Of a stretch of 64,000 nucleotides of DNA, positions 38,241-50,549 are shown in pieces; within the stretch, counting starts at the first letter, position 1; the number at the start of each line of letters is the position of its first letter. The translations under genes were made by a program, and so were the position numbers. Origin of the DNA: Apus apus (lineage: Eukaryota; Chordata; Aves; Apodiformes; Apodidae); contig NC_067282.1 in assembly GCF_020740795.1 (NCBI RefSeq), positions 173,940,274 through 174,004,273 of the forward strand, in the 5' to 3' direction. A model generated the notes under the pieces. It saw nothing but the letters and a program-made list of their open reading frames with translations, was not told the origin of the DNA and made no database searches.

Positions 38241-39899
38241 AGTAGGAAGTATTTAAACTCACTCAAATCATTTTGACAGAATAATGTTAATGAGTAACCA
38301 GATATTCAATTCTGCTGGAGACTGGAGACAGGGAGAGGGACAAAATACTCCAGTTGGAAGAAAGTGTCAGGCAGGTGACAGCAGCCTGGGTAAGTCAGTC
38401 CCTTCACCCCACTGGCAGACATCAAATGCAGGTTAGTCTCATACAGCTAACAAAGTCAGACCTAACCCTTTGATACTCCTAACTGATGCTTTTCAGTCAG
38501 TCAACAGCATCTGCTACTGAAGAAGTAGACAAGACAACTCTAGAGTGTCCTAGTCCAGATAGTATCTGAATTTGGGAGTAAAAAGATGGAAAAGTAATAA
38601 TAATAATAAAAAAAAAACCACCCAAATTTTAAAAATATAAAGTTTGAACTTTTATTTATATGTGAAAAAGTATACAAATTTGAAAACAGCCATTTAAGTT
38701 TCAACTTCTCACTTCAACAGTACCCCTTGAAATGCAAAATACCAACTTTGAATAAGAGTTGCAAAATTATGGAGCAAATTAGTCTCTTATGTTGCACATT
38801 TCCAAACTTTAATAAACCATGGAGAGACCACTGTTACCTTATTATGTTGGATTTCTCAAGTTCCTTTCTCTCTCAAGTATGTTGCAGTTGTGGTCACATG
38901 TAATTGATGTGATAACTACATTTGTTCTCTTTCAGACTAGTCTTGCACTGATCAAGTATTGAGTTAAATCCAGGTCAATCCATTAAAAATTTGGCTGTGC
39001 CAGAACTGGACCCTTCTGATGGCAAAAATCTCTTACTAATTATTTTAATGTTTAAGATATTACGGATTTTATTCTGGGAGTTTTATCCTGTTACAATGCA
39101 GCATCACTCAGTCAAGTGCAATATAAAGCAATATAAAGCAAAACACTGCTTTATAGCAGTCTGTATTGTTGCTCACTGAGTACCACAGCAGCAAGAATCA
39201 GCCTCTCTGAATCATTTATATCTTAGGGGAAAATTACCTGGCTGACACATCATTATTTAATGTAATTTTTCCATGTCTTACTCCTTCCAAAGGAAATGCA
39301 GGGCTATACTTTAAACCATTTAATACATAACAGGTGTGGTATTCGGTAATTTTATTTGCAGAAAATAAGCAAGTACCCCTAAAGAACCCTTACAAAAATC
39401 TAAGTTTGGTCTCAGGAATCCTGCTTTACCACACCTAAAACAAAGGGGTTCTACATGTTTAAGTGTGCATTATTTTTGCAGCAAATTTAAAGGCTGATGG
39501 GCAGGCAAAACATTTTAAAATGTTTGCTTGTGGATCTCTACTTTTTCATACGCTGAGCTAAATTACTGGAAGCATAACTGCCAGTGCAGCTCAAACTACT
39601 TATTTTCTTGTAACTGGCCTTGGAAAAGAGTGCAACCATTGTTAGTGAGAACAGCAAGTTCATCTTCATCATGAGTTTAGATAAGGAAAGATTTTACAGC
39701 GAATTGTATGAAAGAAAATCACTTTCCACAGCAAAATATATCATCAAATAACTACTCTTCTAAAGTAGCTGTTCATTAGAAGATATTGAAAAAAAAAACA
39801 AAACAAACAAACAAAAAAACACCTGTAATAAGAACATTAGTTTAAAACACATGAAACTTTAAAAAACTTGTGTGAAACCCAAATATATTGGGTGGATCA
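38241..39899. other. Intergenic AT-rich DNA, small tandem repeats
   Basis: The stretch contains an (ATA)n run near 38597-38612, a directly repeated CAATATAAAG pair at 39119-39138 and an A-rich (CAAA)n patch at about 39789-39820. No gene-like frame is present. Confidence 0.5.
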
Positions 39900-40907
39900 T
39901 GTTTATGGATGTCGTGGCTTGGGACAAGAAGACAACAAAGGAACAGCCCCATGGCCGCTCACTCAACTCCCACCCTCTGGGATGAGGAGGACAAAGCTCA
40001 TGGGTCGAGACTAAGGACAAGGAGGGTTCTTCACCAATTAAGGTCCCGGGAAAAACAGACTCAACTTGGGCAAAAATAATAATTTATTTTCACACTAATC
40101 AAACACACACAGGACACAGACAACACACAGAGTAGGGCTTGCATATGTTACCCCCACCCCTCCCTTCTTCCTGCGCTCAAATCGCTTTATTCCCAGTTTC
40201 TCTCTCTCCTTCCCCCCAGCGGCACAGGGGGACAGGGGATGGGGTTTAGAGTCAGTTCACAGGCTGGTGGTTCTTGTCACGTCATCCTCCTCAGGAAGAA
40301 GGATTCCTTACAGTCCTTCCCTGCTTCCCCACAGGACCCCTCCCATGGGAGAGAGTCCTCCACAAACCTCTCCTTCATGAGTCCTTCCCATGAGGTCCGG
40401 AGCTGCTCCAGCCTGGGCTTCCCAGAGAGTCACGGGCTGCTTCGGAAACAGCCAGCTCCGCTGGTGCCAGGGTCTTCCACAGCTGCATAATCCAAGTCCA
40501 CTGGCAGCAAATCCTCTGGCCACAAAATCCAACTCCACTGGTCAAGTTCACCCCTCTTGGTGCCTTCAGGGAATGTTCCACCAAGTTCCTCCAGGAGTGC
40601 AGGGGGACAGCTGCCATCTTGCCATGGGTTGCAGGGAAACTCCTGCTTGGGCACCTTCTTCCCCTTCTTCCTCACCAACCACCAGCACCACTTTCCTCCT
40701 CCAGCACAGCCCTTCTCCCCCAAGTGCTTCTCTGCTCAGGTGTTACGTTGGTTCTTTCATATGTTAACCACAGAGGCACATCTATTGTCCCTCTAATGGC
40801 TCCTTGGCTGGGTTTGGAGCAGGGGGAGCTTCTCAGCTTCTCACCAGAGCCACTCCTGGAGCCCTTCCCCCAACACCAAAAAACCCACCAACCCAACAAC
40901 CAGAACA
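39900..40907 (-). mobile_element. Solo LTR of an avian endogenous retrovirus
   Basis: About 1 kb of GC-richer DNA with abrupt edges. Read on +, it carries the landmarks of a common bird LTR seen in reverse: 'tcaccaattaaggtcccggg' followed by 'aaaaacagactcaacttgg', 'cccctcccttcttcctgcgc' + 'tcaaatc', 'agcggcacagggggacaggg', repeated 'gagtccttcccatgaggtcc'-type phrases, 'gttaaccacagaggcacatc', and 'gagcttctcagcttctcacc' + 'agagcc'. The reverse strand would start with TGTT (from 40907) and end with ACA (at 39900), and has an AATAAA-like signal from 40080-40090. No gag, pol or env sequence flanks it, so it is a solo LTR. An ERVL-type family is my best guess from memory. No flanking duplication was seen at the edges chosen. 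The overlapping frames at 40239-40933 are chance frames inside the LTR. Confidence 0.68.
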
Positions 40908-41679
40908 GTGGAGAAACAGTGATGAAAACTTAAAAAATCCTTGTCAGGATCTTTTTGAGAAAAATAAAATTTCCTAACAAAACATGCTATTTATAGAACT
41001 CAAGTCGGGTGGGGGAAGGGAAAAATCACACTTTCAAAAGTGAAAATTGACAGGTTTCTCTGTGAATAGAAAAACATACACACCATGGCTTACTCAGAGA
41101 GCTACAACAGCTCTAGCTCCTGAATATTTTTTCCCTTTCAACAATACTTTTAGTTCTTACTCATATTCCTAACTCTTTCCTTCACCCCTATCTAAGAACA
41201 CTGTTACTTTTTAGAGAACCTGGCTAAACTCAAGTTAATTTTTCCTGAAACAGTTTTAATTATGAAAATATTAAAGCAAACTTCTAGTACTATTATAATG
41301 GGCTGACATCCACAAACACAAAGAGGGAGGTAGCACAGCAAATATAACTCTGCAGGCTGTGTGGAAGAGGCACTGATGTTTTCAGGCTGCCTTTTCAGCT
41401 TTGGATCTCATGTGGACACTCATCAGCACTGTTGCAAAAGATGCTCAGGTCTCCCCAGGCCTGGTCAATTTGACATCACCTCACTTCACCTCTCTCAAAT
41501 CATGGCATATCAGTAGAATAATTCTGATTCTACTGATTAGAATTCTCTAACCAGAATTATTCTGCTAATTATAATAATTCAGTATTATTCCAATAATTAT
41601 TATAACAATAATTATTAAAATAACTCAGTATTATATTAATAATAATCTCTGATCTGTCCTGTGAGCTTGATTAATGAAG
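40908..41679. other. Intergenic DNA with AT-rich inverted repeats
   Basis: A 15-bp inverted repeat (arms 41512-41526 and 41552-41566, 14 of 15 matching) is followed by palindromic AATAATTATTAT-type sequence to about 41640. There is no open frame of note. Confidence 0.55.
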
Positions 41680-42485
41680 AGTCACTGACCAGGACATTCC
41701 ATGTGCACTACACTGTACAGTACTTATTCCAGATCTGGCAATTTTCAGTGTTTTCATTAATGATTTGTATGGCAATAATAGCACTTATATCAGTTTTGCA
41801 AAGGATGCAATGCTTGGAAAAGCTGTAAGTCCCAAACAGAGAGCAGGATTTGAATTCAAAAGGAGAAACTGAAGAATGAGAGGATGTATCACTGAAATAA
41901 GATGCATGTGTTCGTTAAACAAATGGAACACATGTCACTAAGGACAAATCCAAAGCACAGCACTTGGGAATAATCGACTGAACAAATACAAGATGGGGAT
42001 GACCGGGCAGCAATTCCACAAACGGGATCAGAGGTCGCAGTGGGTCACCGACTGAACATGCGTCAGCGATGCCACAAGGTTGCAAGAAAAGCAAATATCA
42101 TCCTGGGTAAGTGTCAACAGGAAGGCTTTGTTCAGATGGAGTACTGTCTTTGGTCTGAAGCATCATTTCCAGGAATGCCAGGAACCAAATGGAGAGAGTA
42201 CAGTGGAAAGCAGGTAGAGCTCTCCAAGCCTGGGAAACATTGAAAGGACCCAGCCCCTCATCATCTACAAATGGGAAGACTCTGGGGAGACACTATCATG
42301 ATCTTCAGACACGTAAAAGATTACCGCAGAGAGAACAGATGGTAGTGGACTTAAGTTGCAGCAAGGGAGAACTGGACAAATCTCTGCCAAGAATGGTTTA
42401 GACATCCTTAGACATGACTTGAGAAGAGAGGATGGTCTAGCTGACTTTCAAGGGCTCCTTTTCTTGTCTGCTTTCTATGACTTCT
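41680..42485 (+). mobile_element. Old CR1 LINE fragment, degenerate
   Basis: Translated pieces on + follow the order of the CR1 reverse transcriptase C-terminal part. Near 41750, 'VFINDLYGNNSTYISFAKDA' (CR1: IFINDL..GIECTLSKFADDT). At 42046-42108, 'HRLNMRQRCHKVARKANIIL' (CR1: LNMSQQC..A.KAN.ILG). It then shows 'gtctagctgactttcaaggg', like the CR1 3' untranslated part, and ends near 'ctttctatgacttc' (about 42472-42485). The catalytic Asp pair is lost and frames are broken, so it is dead. The 3' end differs from that of the 31-kb copy. Confidence 0.7.
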
Positions 42486-42893
42486 CTAATGCAATTTTCA
42501 ATAAAATCTTGTTATTTCTCCAGAAGCAAAATGCAAACAGTGATTGAAAACAGATGATTGCTTAAAGCAGTCATGACAGTGTTAATTCCTGGCAGATTTA
42601 TAGAAATGTAGAGGACTTTTAGAAGAACTTGCTTCATGACAAAATTATTCACAAGCTTTAGCTTTATTTCTTGTGTAGACAGATCATTTTAGAATAAAGT
42701 ATTCACCTCTTTCTTCAAAGTAATTTTTTTTCTTGAAATGTTTTTTCCCACAGAAGAATTCCAGCTACAGAGTTAGAACAGATTAATTATTGCAACTATT
42801 TTACCACCACCCACAAAAGGAAGGAGACTGGCTCTTTAGGCTTCCAATTAACCAGAACCTGCTCTTTGGACTCCAGGGTGGGCTCAATGTTCC

Positions 42894-42914
42894 TTTTTTT
42901 TTTTTTTTTTTTTT
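42894..42914 (-). repeat. Poly-T run (21 T)
   Basis: 21 consecutive T residues, equal to a minus-strand poly-A. No retroposed body is recognised next to it. Confidence 0.9.
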
Positions 42915-45251
42915 AATCTAGATAAATTCTAACTGGGGTGTTAATTTAATTATCCCTTTGCATGGGAATATATTTCCTGGTGTTGTCTTAGTTGGCAGGA
43001 GAAAAGAAGGTAATGCTCTGTGTCAAATAATTCTGTACAGAAAGGGGCATATCTCTGTCATTGATTTCATTCACAAGTGCATGTGCCCAGAAAGGCACAA
43101 TATGGCTTTTTAATCTCACAGAAAGGATTGCACAGATAGTCTGGAATAAATCCTTCAACCAGCTACAAGCAATAATGTTGCATTAGCAGACAATCTGCCT
43201 TGCTCCACTTGTATAATAGTATTTGATGTTAGTCAACACCTTCACCTCATTGATACAATTGTTACCTTACACCTACAAGAGTACAAAACCATCGGTGTAA
43301 TTTCATGCTTTACAACAGTGAGAGGATGAATCTTACAATATCAACTTGCTAAATATGCAAGTGTAGCTATCTTTGCACCAACAATAGCGCGGCATTGAAA
43401 CAAAAGTCTGAGAGACATATAATGAAAAATAATGCATTTGAGAGAGAGGCAGGCAGGCAGGACTACCAAACCAGTGTTACCAGCTAGAATTTCAGATTTT
43501 GCGTATACAGCAACAAAAAGTGAATATACAACTAATTGATTAAAGAAGCCTCTGTGAAACTTTAAGCATGTAAAAAAAAATTATATATAAAAATCACAGT
43601 AAGTATATACTTCACCCAAAATATTGAATAGCTTCCTCAATCATGTACTATCGATCAGAAGATCAGAAGCAGTGCTGGAAGACCAAAGTTTAGTTATTTT
43701 GTGTAAAAATAAGGAGGCAAGAATATCACTTATTACTCACATATTTACTTTTTTAATTTATAGAACCTGGAGAATGATGAAATACTATACTTAGGCATGG
43801 TATTGAAGATATCTGGTTGTAGAAATGAATTAAGGTAAGAAGTAGAAACAAACATTTTTAAGTTTGATAGCTCTTTTCCTATCTCTCTTTAACTTACCTG
43901 CCATAAGCAGCACTTGTTCAAGTATCAGAAGAGAACTAAAATTTTTATTAGCCTTCACTCTCTTGCAGCTTCACTAGTTTTAAAGAAGACAATATTTGTA
44001 TTTGAGTATTTAAACAGAAATAAAATGTTTAAATGTTCTACCAAGCACTGATCATGACAGACTACAAACTCGGGTCCCTATCCTAATGTCTCCATGCCTG
44101 TGAGGAATTTACTGACTCCACTGGTCTCCAGGACATACTTGCCCACCTGAACAAAGCTAAACCATTAACAAAAGCAGAGACCATTACACCATCCTGTGAA
44201 TCTTCTCTTCTTCCCTTCATTTCCACCCCAGAACAGTGAAAGATACTATGTCCAGACCCGAGCTGATGAAAGACTTGAGAGTTTTCCTGGTGCACTTCAT
44301 GCAAAATAGCTTGGGTTCTTTAAAATTATCATGGAAGGCTATTGACTCTGCACTGAAACAAATGAGGAAACTTCACAGCCTGTTTGGTGGTGGGAGCAGG
44401 GACACCCACCCCAACACAGCACAACCTTTCCACAAGGTTCTTATCATGGCATGTGTTTTTGGAACCTGAGACCAGACTTGGTTCAGAAGGATTACAGCTT
44501 CAAAGACAGTGGCTAGGAAGAACTGACTGAAGAAAATCCAACTGCCTACCCACTCAGATTTACACTACCAATTATACTATCTGTTCAGCATTCCTATGTG
44601 CCTAGCTTCTACATGATTATCCAAAGACAGATTACAAGGCTGAATTTGTCATACAAGTTCTGATAATGTTTAAAATAATCACAGATTGATTATTGCAACT
44701 GCATACATTTTACGGGCACTTAATAACAGGAATATTTGTAACTTGTACCACTGCAATATTTTTTTTAAATAATTACATGGTCTTGTATAGCAATGACCAT
44801 CTACATATGGTAGTGTGTATGCATGTGTTTGAGTGGACAGAAACAGGAAACATTTAAGACAATATTGTAAAGTACAATACATTTATGTGCTTTAAAAATA
44901 CAACTATGTGCAGAGTCCTGTTAGCTTACAGAATTCTGCTGGTTTAATTCAGTCATTAATAAGGAATACCAAACCTTCAGAGAACATGTTACAACAGATG
45001 TACTGGTATGTTTTGCTCTCTATAGACTAATACCAGACCTTACTCTTCTTCTGTACTTTTAGCTTGCATATGTATATTAGTTAGGAAAGATGAGCAACAC
45101 TGTAAAATTCAAAGGCTGTTCCCTAAATGCTGGGTTTAGATGCTCACATAGAAACCTATTAAGTAAGATATGCACTCAACAATAGACCATCATAATCTAA
45201 TACTGTGTTCATCATGATCTATAAGCAGCCGGAGCTTCAGATTTGAACTAA

Positions 45252-45291
45252 TTCTTTTTTTTCTTCTTCTTTTTTCTTTTTTTTTTTTTTA
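45252..45291. repeat. Pyrimidine (T/CTT) tract
   Basis: Forty bases of T with scattered C, a simple repeat. Confidence 0.85.
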
Positions 45292-45376
45292 AGTGTAGCA
45301 TTCAGTAAGAAAGATTTTCGTTTACCCACAAAAACTTGTAGTGACTCTACACAGAGACTCCCACACCTTCCTTTTA

Positions 45377-45412
45377 TTGACTGCAGGATTTGGGGCCAAA
45401 TTCCTACTGAAG
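45377..45412. repeat. Possible end of an old MITE-like repeat
   Basis: The phrase 'gactgcaggatttggggcca' followed by 'aattcctac' matches the terminal motif (ctgcaggatttggcc) remembered for old palindromic amniote repeats. The opposite end is not visible, so this is a weak assignment. Confidence 0.35.
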
Positions 45413-46860
45413 GTCTCTGACTGTAAGCAACAAAGTATTATGTAAATACAGAACCCCCACAGTAGTAAAAGATGTCTTGTAACGCTGTAACATTTTGGGA
45501 AAGCATTTATTTCTGCTGCGTGTACTGAAAGCCAGCGCGAAAGATACAGCTAGCTAGCATGAAGCTGCACCATCCTTCCAGGAGTCACAAAGGTGAGCAG
45601 ACTATGAAGGTGTATATAGAAGCTGGGCCCATCTGAGGGTGTGCTCTTACCAAGCTGTTCAGTGAAGTTAGGCAATATCAAGAAAAGAGATGGATACATT
45701 TTTCTTTTTAAACACTTCACAGCAGTTTGTAAATGTACAAGCAGCTTTGCGTGCAGTCCAAAGGATGAAACTAGATGCCACGGTTCAAAAAGGGAGGAAA
45801 GCTTTGTTGGTCCTTAGCACTGTCAGAATTAGTTGCACCCCTCCACTGAGCAGACACATGATGGTTTTATCGGTTCAGATTCTGCGTATGCTGCGAGGGA
45901 GGATGAGTGAGGAGACTGCTGGAACCCCAGGACAGGCAGGCAGAGACCACCAGCACCCCCAGCAACCGGACAGCCCCATACCCAGGAAGGGCCAGCGTGG
46001 TGGTCAGGTCACAGTCCACCAACAGTGCCAGACATGGGTATTGAACTAGGTTCATAGTCCATCCAGGGGGTGCAGCCAGGTGTTCCTGCAGGAGAGCGCC
46101 AGGGACACGGCTGCCTGCCATGTGTGTTCAAGGTTCAGTCAGGAAACAGAGGTGGAAACAAGGCTGCCTTTAACGCAGGTTCATGGTCCAGCCAGGAAGG
46201 CAGCCAGCAAACCTGGACTGCAAGAAACAGAGCTGGACACCTACAGACAGAGCTACACCTACAACACCATGCAAGAGTGGGATGCCCAGACCTGAGCTTA
46301 ACAGGGCAGCATGTGGGTGGGGTTCCCAAGGAGACTGGCCAGGGCAGCTACAGCCTGTTGGTGTCTTCAGAGACCTGAGAGAGCTGGAGGCAAGGCCCCA
46401 CCATTGCCCACAGCACAGAGCTCACATAGAAAGTGGATACGCAGAGGCACAGCCTATTCCGTGTTGTCCCAGACCTTTAGGGACATCAGGAATACCTGAA
46501 AAATTAGTTGCCAAAACAGCTCTGTGGTAGTCATCGATAGCCTTATGGTCCCTCAATTTTGGGGAAGACAGTGTATGACCATTTTGTGCCAGAGACTGGC
46601 AACAGAACTACACTCATGAAGGCGAGAGCCCAGCCTAGTGAGTACTGTGGAAAGGGGTCCATGACAAGATCTCAATGGCAACTTAGTGAACAAAGTGACG
46701 AAGTGGTCTCTTGATAACATTCTTGCCTCTTTGTGACTCCTCCTAATGAGCCCTCTTCTGTCTCTAGTGTAATATTTTTTTCTTATAAAGCCTTACTATA
46801 GGCTCATTTCAAAACTTTGTGTAGAATTATAAGGTTTTTTGTGTCATGAAGGTTTTACGA
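45413..46860. repeat. Unclassified GC-richer segment with ~129-bp tandem duplication
   Basis: From about 45880 to 46520 the DNA is richer in G and C than its surroundings and has overlapping frames of 60-119 codons with no known domain. AGGTTCATAGTCCATCCAGG (46048-46067) recurs as AGGTTCATGGTCCAGCCAGG at 46177-46196. The following 60 bp also align loosely, so the two units are diverged tandem copies 129 bp apart. A TTATAAAGCC block follows near 46781. It could be a degraded LTR or other repeat family, which I cannot name. Confidence 0.4.
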
Positions 46861-49800
46861 GAGGCCAATCTGATCTGGGGACTAAGGGCCCTGGGTGTGA
46901 GGGAGATGGCAAGAAGTGAGGCACACAAAGACCAACAGTACAAAAGATGTCTCACCAGCATTTAAGGGAACTGGAAGGATAGGTGTGGAAAGGCAACATT
47001 GTTAGGATTGGGATTTTTTGTCGTCTTCTACATGTTTGTATCATTTTGTCTAAGTCAGTTACTCTCTCTACTGTGATGCTGTCCCACAAATTTTCCACCA
47101 GAGGAAAAAAATCTGCTAAATTTGTATAAGTTCTAAGTCTGTTTTGGCCACAGTGAAGGTCTCCAAGTTTCTATCTGACAACAAATGGCATTTGTTTCCT
47201 ACAATCCCAACCATATTAAAATAAAGAATATTTGCAAACTTTTGGGGAAAAAAATAATAGATTATGAGCACGTCTAGTACACCGATAACTAGCCTATAAT
47301 CCCGTCAACCTGTAGCCAAACTTTCATTTATATTGGTGTCTCAACCATTTTATTGCTCTGTGAGACTTTTCCACTTCAGACTATTTATGAGAAAATTATA
47401 CAAAATTATATCATGACCTTGAGGAGTTCTTTAAACTAATAAGATGTTAAAAATAACAGCAATCAGAACAGAAAGGAAGAAATTGTATTTAATAATAGCA
47501 TTCACTGGCCATTATTAACCTTAAAGTCACATTAAAACCGTGTTTCTCTCTTTAAATACACTACCTATTGTGGCATTAATTAGTGAACCTACTTAAAACC
47601 TCAAAAGATCTTATTTTAAATGTTCTTAAATTTCTGGTGTAGGGATTCCCCTCCTTCATGTAGCCTCCTTGTTTACCAGCAGACGCCAAGATCACCTATT
47701 TGTAAGTTTGTCTGCATGTGCTTACCTCTGCATGCGAGTGTACTGCCTGTGAAACATAAAGGAGAGCTTGTGATTTAGACTTTTTGCATTTCTTGGGGTG
47801 GTTGTGGGATATGTAGGTTGTTCCACACGTGCTAATCACGAGTTAAACTACAAAATATCACCTATATATTCCATAGACATTAGTTAGAACTGCCTGCTAT
47901 TTTACAATTCTTCAGATAATTTGTACAATCTACAGTTACTTTTTCATGTCATTCTACAAAGAAAACTTTAGATTTCTTAGTATTTCACAAAAAAATCCCA
48001 TATCAAATTCCAGTGCCATTATTTCAGTAAGGTATACTCCATCAGAAAAACTGCAACATAAAATCTGTTACATCCAGTGGCGCAAAAGCTTTAGTACTTG
48101 TGCAAAATCATGCATGTGAAAACTGCATGACTCAATTCAGATTATAAATTTTCCCACATACTGAAGTCTCATTATTATGGCAACTAAGGTACTCATGAGA
48201 TACACAATATCCAAACGACCTGAAGTTCTCACCATCATCTGTTCTCAGTCCAAAGAAGGATGGTGTAATAAGCACTTCCAAGGCAACAACAAAATAGAAC
48301 AGAATCTTCTACATGTTCTTCTACTCTTTCACTGCTGAATGCACTGACAAACCATATCACAGGAACACTATAAATCTCAAAAATATGTCTGTTTACATGA
48401 CAAATGACAGTAAAATCTTTAATGGTCAAGGGTAAATTTCAGCCTCCATTAAGATTACACCTATATATTTTAACCAAAAAAAAATCAATAGCTAAAAGAA
48501 ACATGAAGTACTGCACCATTCATAGAATAATTATGCTTTTAGCAGCAACATAAACTAACTACTTACAGGATTTTAAAGTAAGTAATAGCTGCAGATATTT
48601 CTGTAAATGTAAACTGGATTCTGCTTGTCACAATCCAAACACGCACTTACTCTTTCAGGGAAAGAGAATTGAAAACATCACAGAGGAAGGGGAAATAAAT
48701 GTATTGGACATATTTATAGTTCCATAGTAAAACCTTCCTACATTTATGAAGAAGAAGGCAAAGTTTACAACTTCTCATAATTTATTTTGACCTCACAAAC
48801 TATCTAATGTAGGTTTTATATTGGCATCATAAAATGTAGATTATCTAGGTTTAGACTTCACCACACTAGTAACGTACATATTTTTTCTTTGTTCAGAAAA
48901 CGTTGCCAACAGAGAGCACCCTGTCCCTCTCAGATCTATTACAACTCATACATCCAGATAAAACTCCCTCTGAATAACTACACTGCAAAACTGCTAGTTC
49001 AGCACATTGAAATGAACACTATTATATTATTTTCTTTAATAATGAATCCTTACTGCCAGCAAATAATTTAATGTGGATAGATTTTTATTTGCTTTACCTG
49101 GCTGCGCAAACACATTAACATTCTCCTGCTCATAGAATTTTCAATGAAGTCAGCTAGAATGCTGTGTCATGCTTTCATTTCCTAAGTAAGGGGTGTAACA
49201 CTGTCCACCTGATACACAGCAGAGAAAGCCTGTCATTTCTTAGTAGATGCAGGGGTTGTCAGTCATCCAGTGAAAATATGACTCAGCAGCTGCTTACTCT
49301 GTAAAAGTGTGCTGCACACAGGAGATAAACAGGAGGGGCCATGTCTTTACATGCAAAGACATTCTCTGGAATGTACATAAACACAAATGTCCTTCCCACC
49401 ATATTGAATTTATGTTACGTTTTTTCCACTATTTCATTTCAGATCTTCTCATTGCATATAAGGGAGACTGTACAAATTGGTTGATTTTACCATTTCTATT
49501 TTTTGCCAGGAATTGATCCATGCAGATTTCTCTGACTAAATTAAAGATGTCCATTTTGCTCACTGAAAAGCCATGTGCACTCAGGTAGCAGAATTATTTT
49601 TCTTCTCACATGCAAAATGCTTACAAATGTCGCTCATAATTATTTACACTTTAAAACTATCTTTCTAAAATAAAAAAATAAACAGCTGCAAGTTTCTACA
49701 CAGGGACACTGGCCAACTTAGAATACACAGACCTACAGCAAACAGTCAATCTAAAAGGCTAGGGGAAAAGTCCCTCCTCAGAAGGTGCAGATGCATACAC

Positions 49801-50549
49801 ATCAGTCTGAACACAGAGCAGCAGCAAAAAAACAAAGGTAAAATCTGCTTACTGCCACTTTATAGGAGACTCCAAGCGAAATTTTATTCTCTGGCAAAGG
49901 AGAAGACACCTAGAACACCCTGAACAATCCTAGTTTTCTCTAGTCTGGGAATCCAGGGGAACTGAAGACACAAAACAACTTCTCCCTATCCATATTGACT
50001 AGGACTCCTCAGCTGCAAGAATGACAACTGTGCAACATGTACTAAAGGTACACTGCACCCATTTCTTACTGTGCAAAACATGGGCATCTCAAATGAACTG
50101 ATCAAGAAGAAGCCTGGAAGAAAAAATCTAAAAAAGGAAGATTTTTTTTTTTTTTTTAATGTCTAAGTAAGCTTTGGCACTGGTTATGATAAATATCAAA
50201 TTAAACATAGGATCAGAAGTGATTCAACAATTTCAGACAGACAAGGACCAGAAACTATTAAATACAAACATGTGGTTACAACCTTTGGCTCAGTAAAGCC
50301 TAAACATTAGACCGCTAGAACATACAAGTGCATGCTTCTATGCTCTTTCCTACTCTTTGTCCTCTACTGGCCACTGCCAGAGAAAAAGTATCAGATTTTA
50401 CAGACATTTTGTGATACTGTGAACTGCCATTTTTGTGCTCTATGTACTGGAAGTGAAAAGTGGAATTTTAAGTTCAGTAGATAACGGTTGTCATCCACAA
50501 AGTAGGATTCAGTCCTCTAGTCATCCTGTCCTCAAAATATTTAGGAATA
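46861..50549. other. Intergenic AT-rich DNA, no gene seen
   Basis: Only frames of 60-69 codons are present. A T16 run lies at 50142-50157. No recognised repeat or RNA gene occurs before the CR1 copy. Confidence 0.55.

Larger units (their letters stand above)
42486..45376. other. Intergenic AT-rich DNA, homopolymer runs
   Basis: A T21 run lies at 42894-42914 and a T/CTT-rich pyrimidine tract at 45252-45291. The frames are short (67-77 codons) and unrecognised. No RNA gene is seen. Confidence 0.55.
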
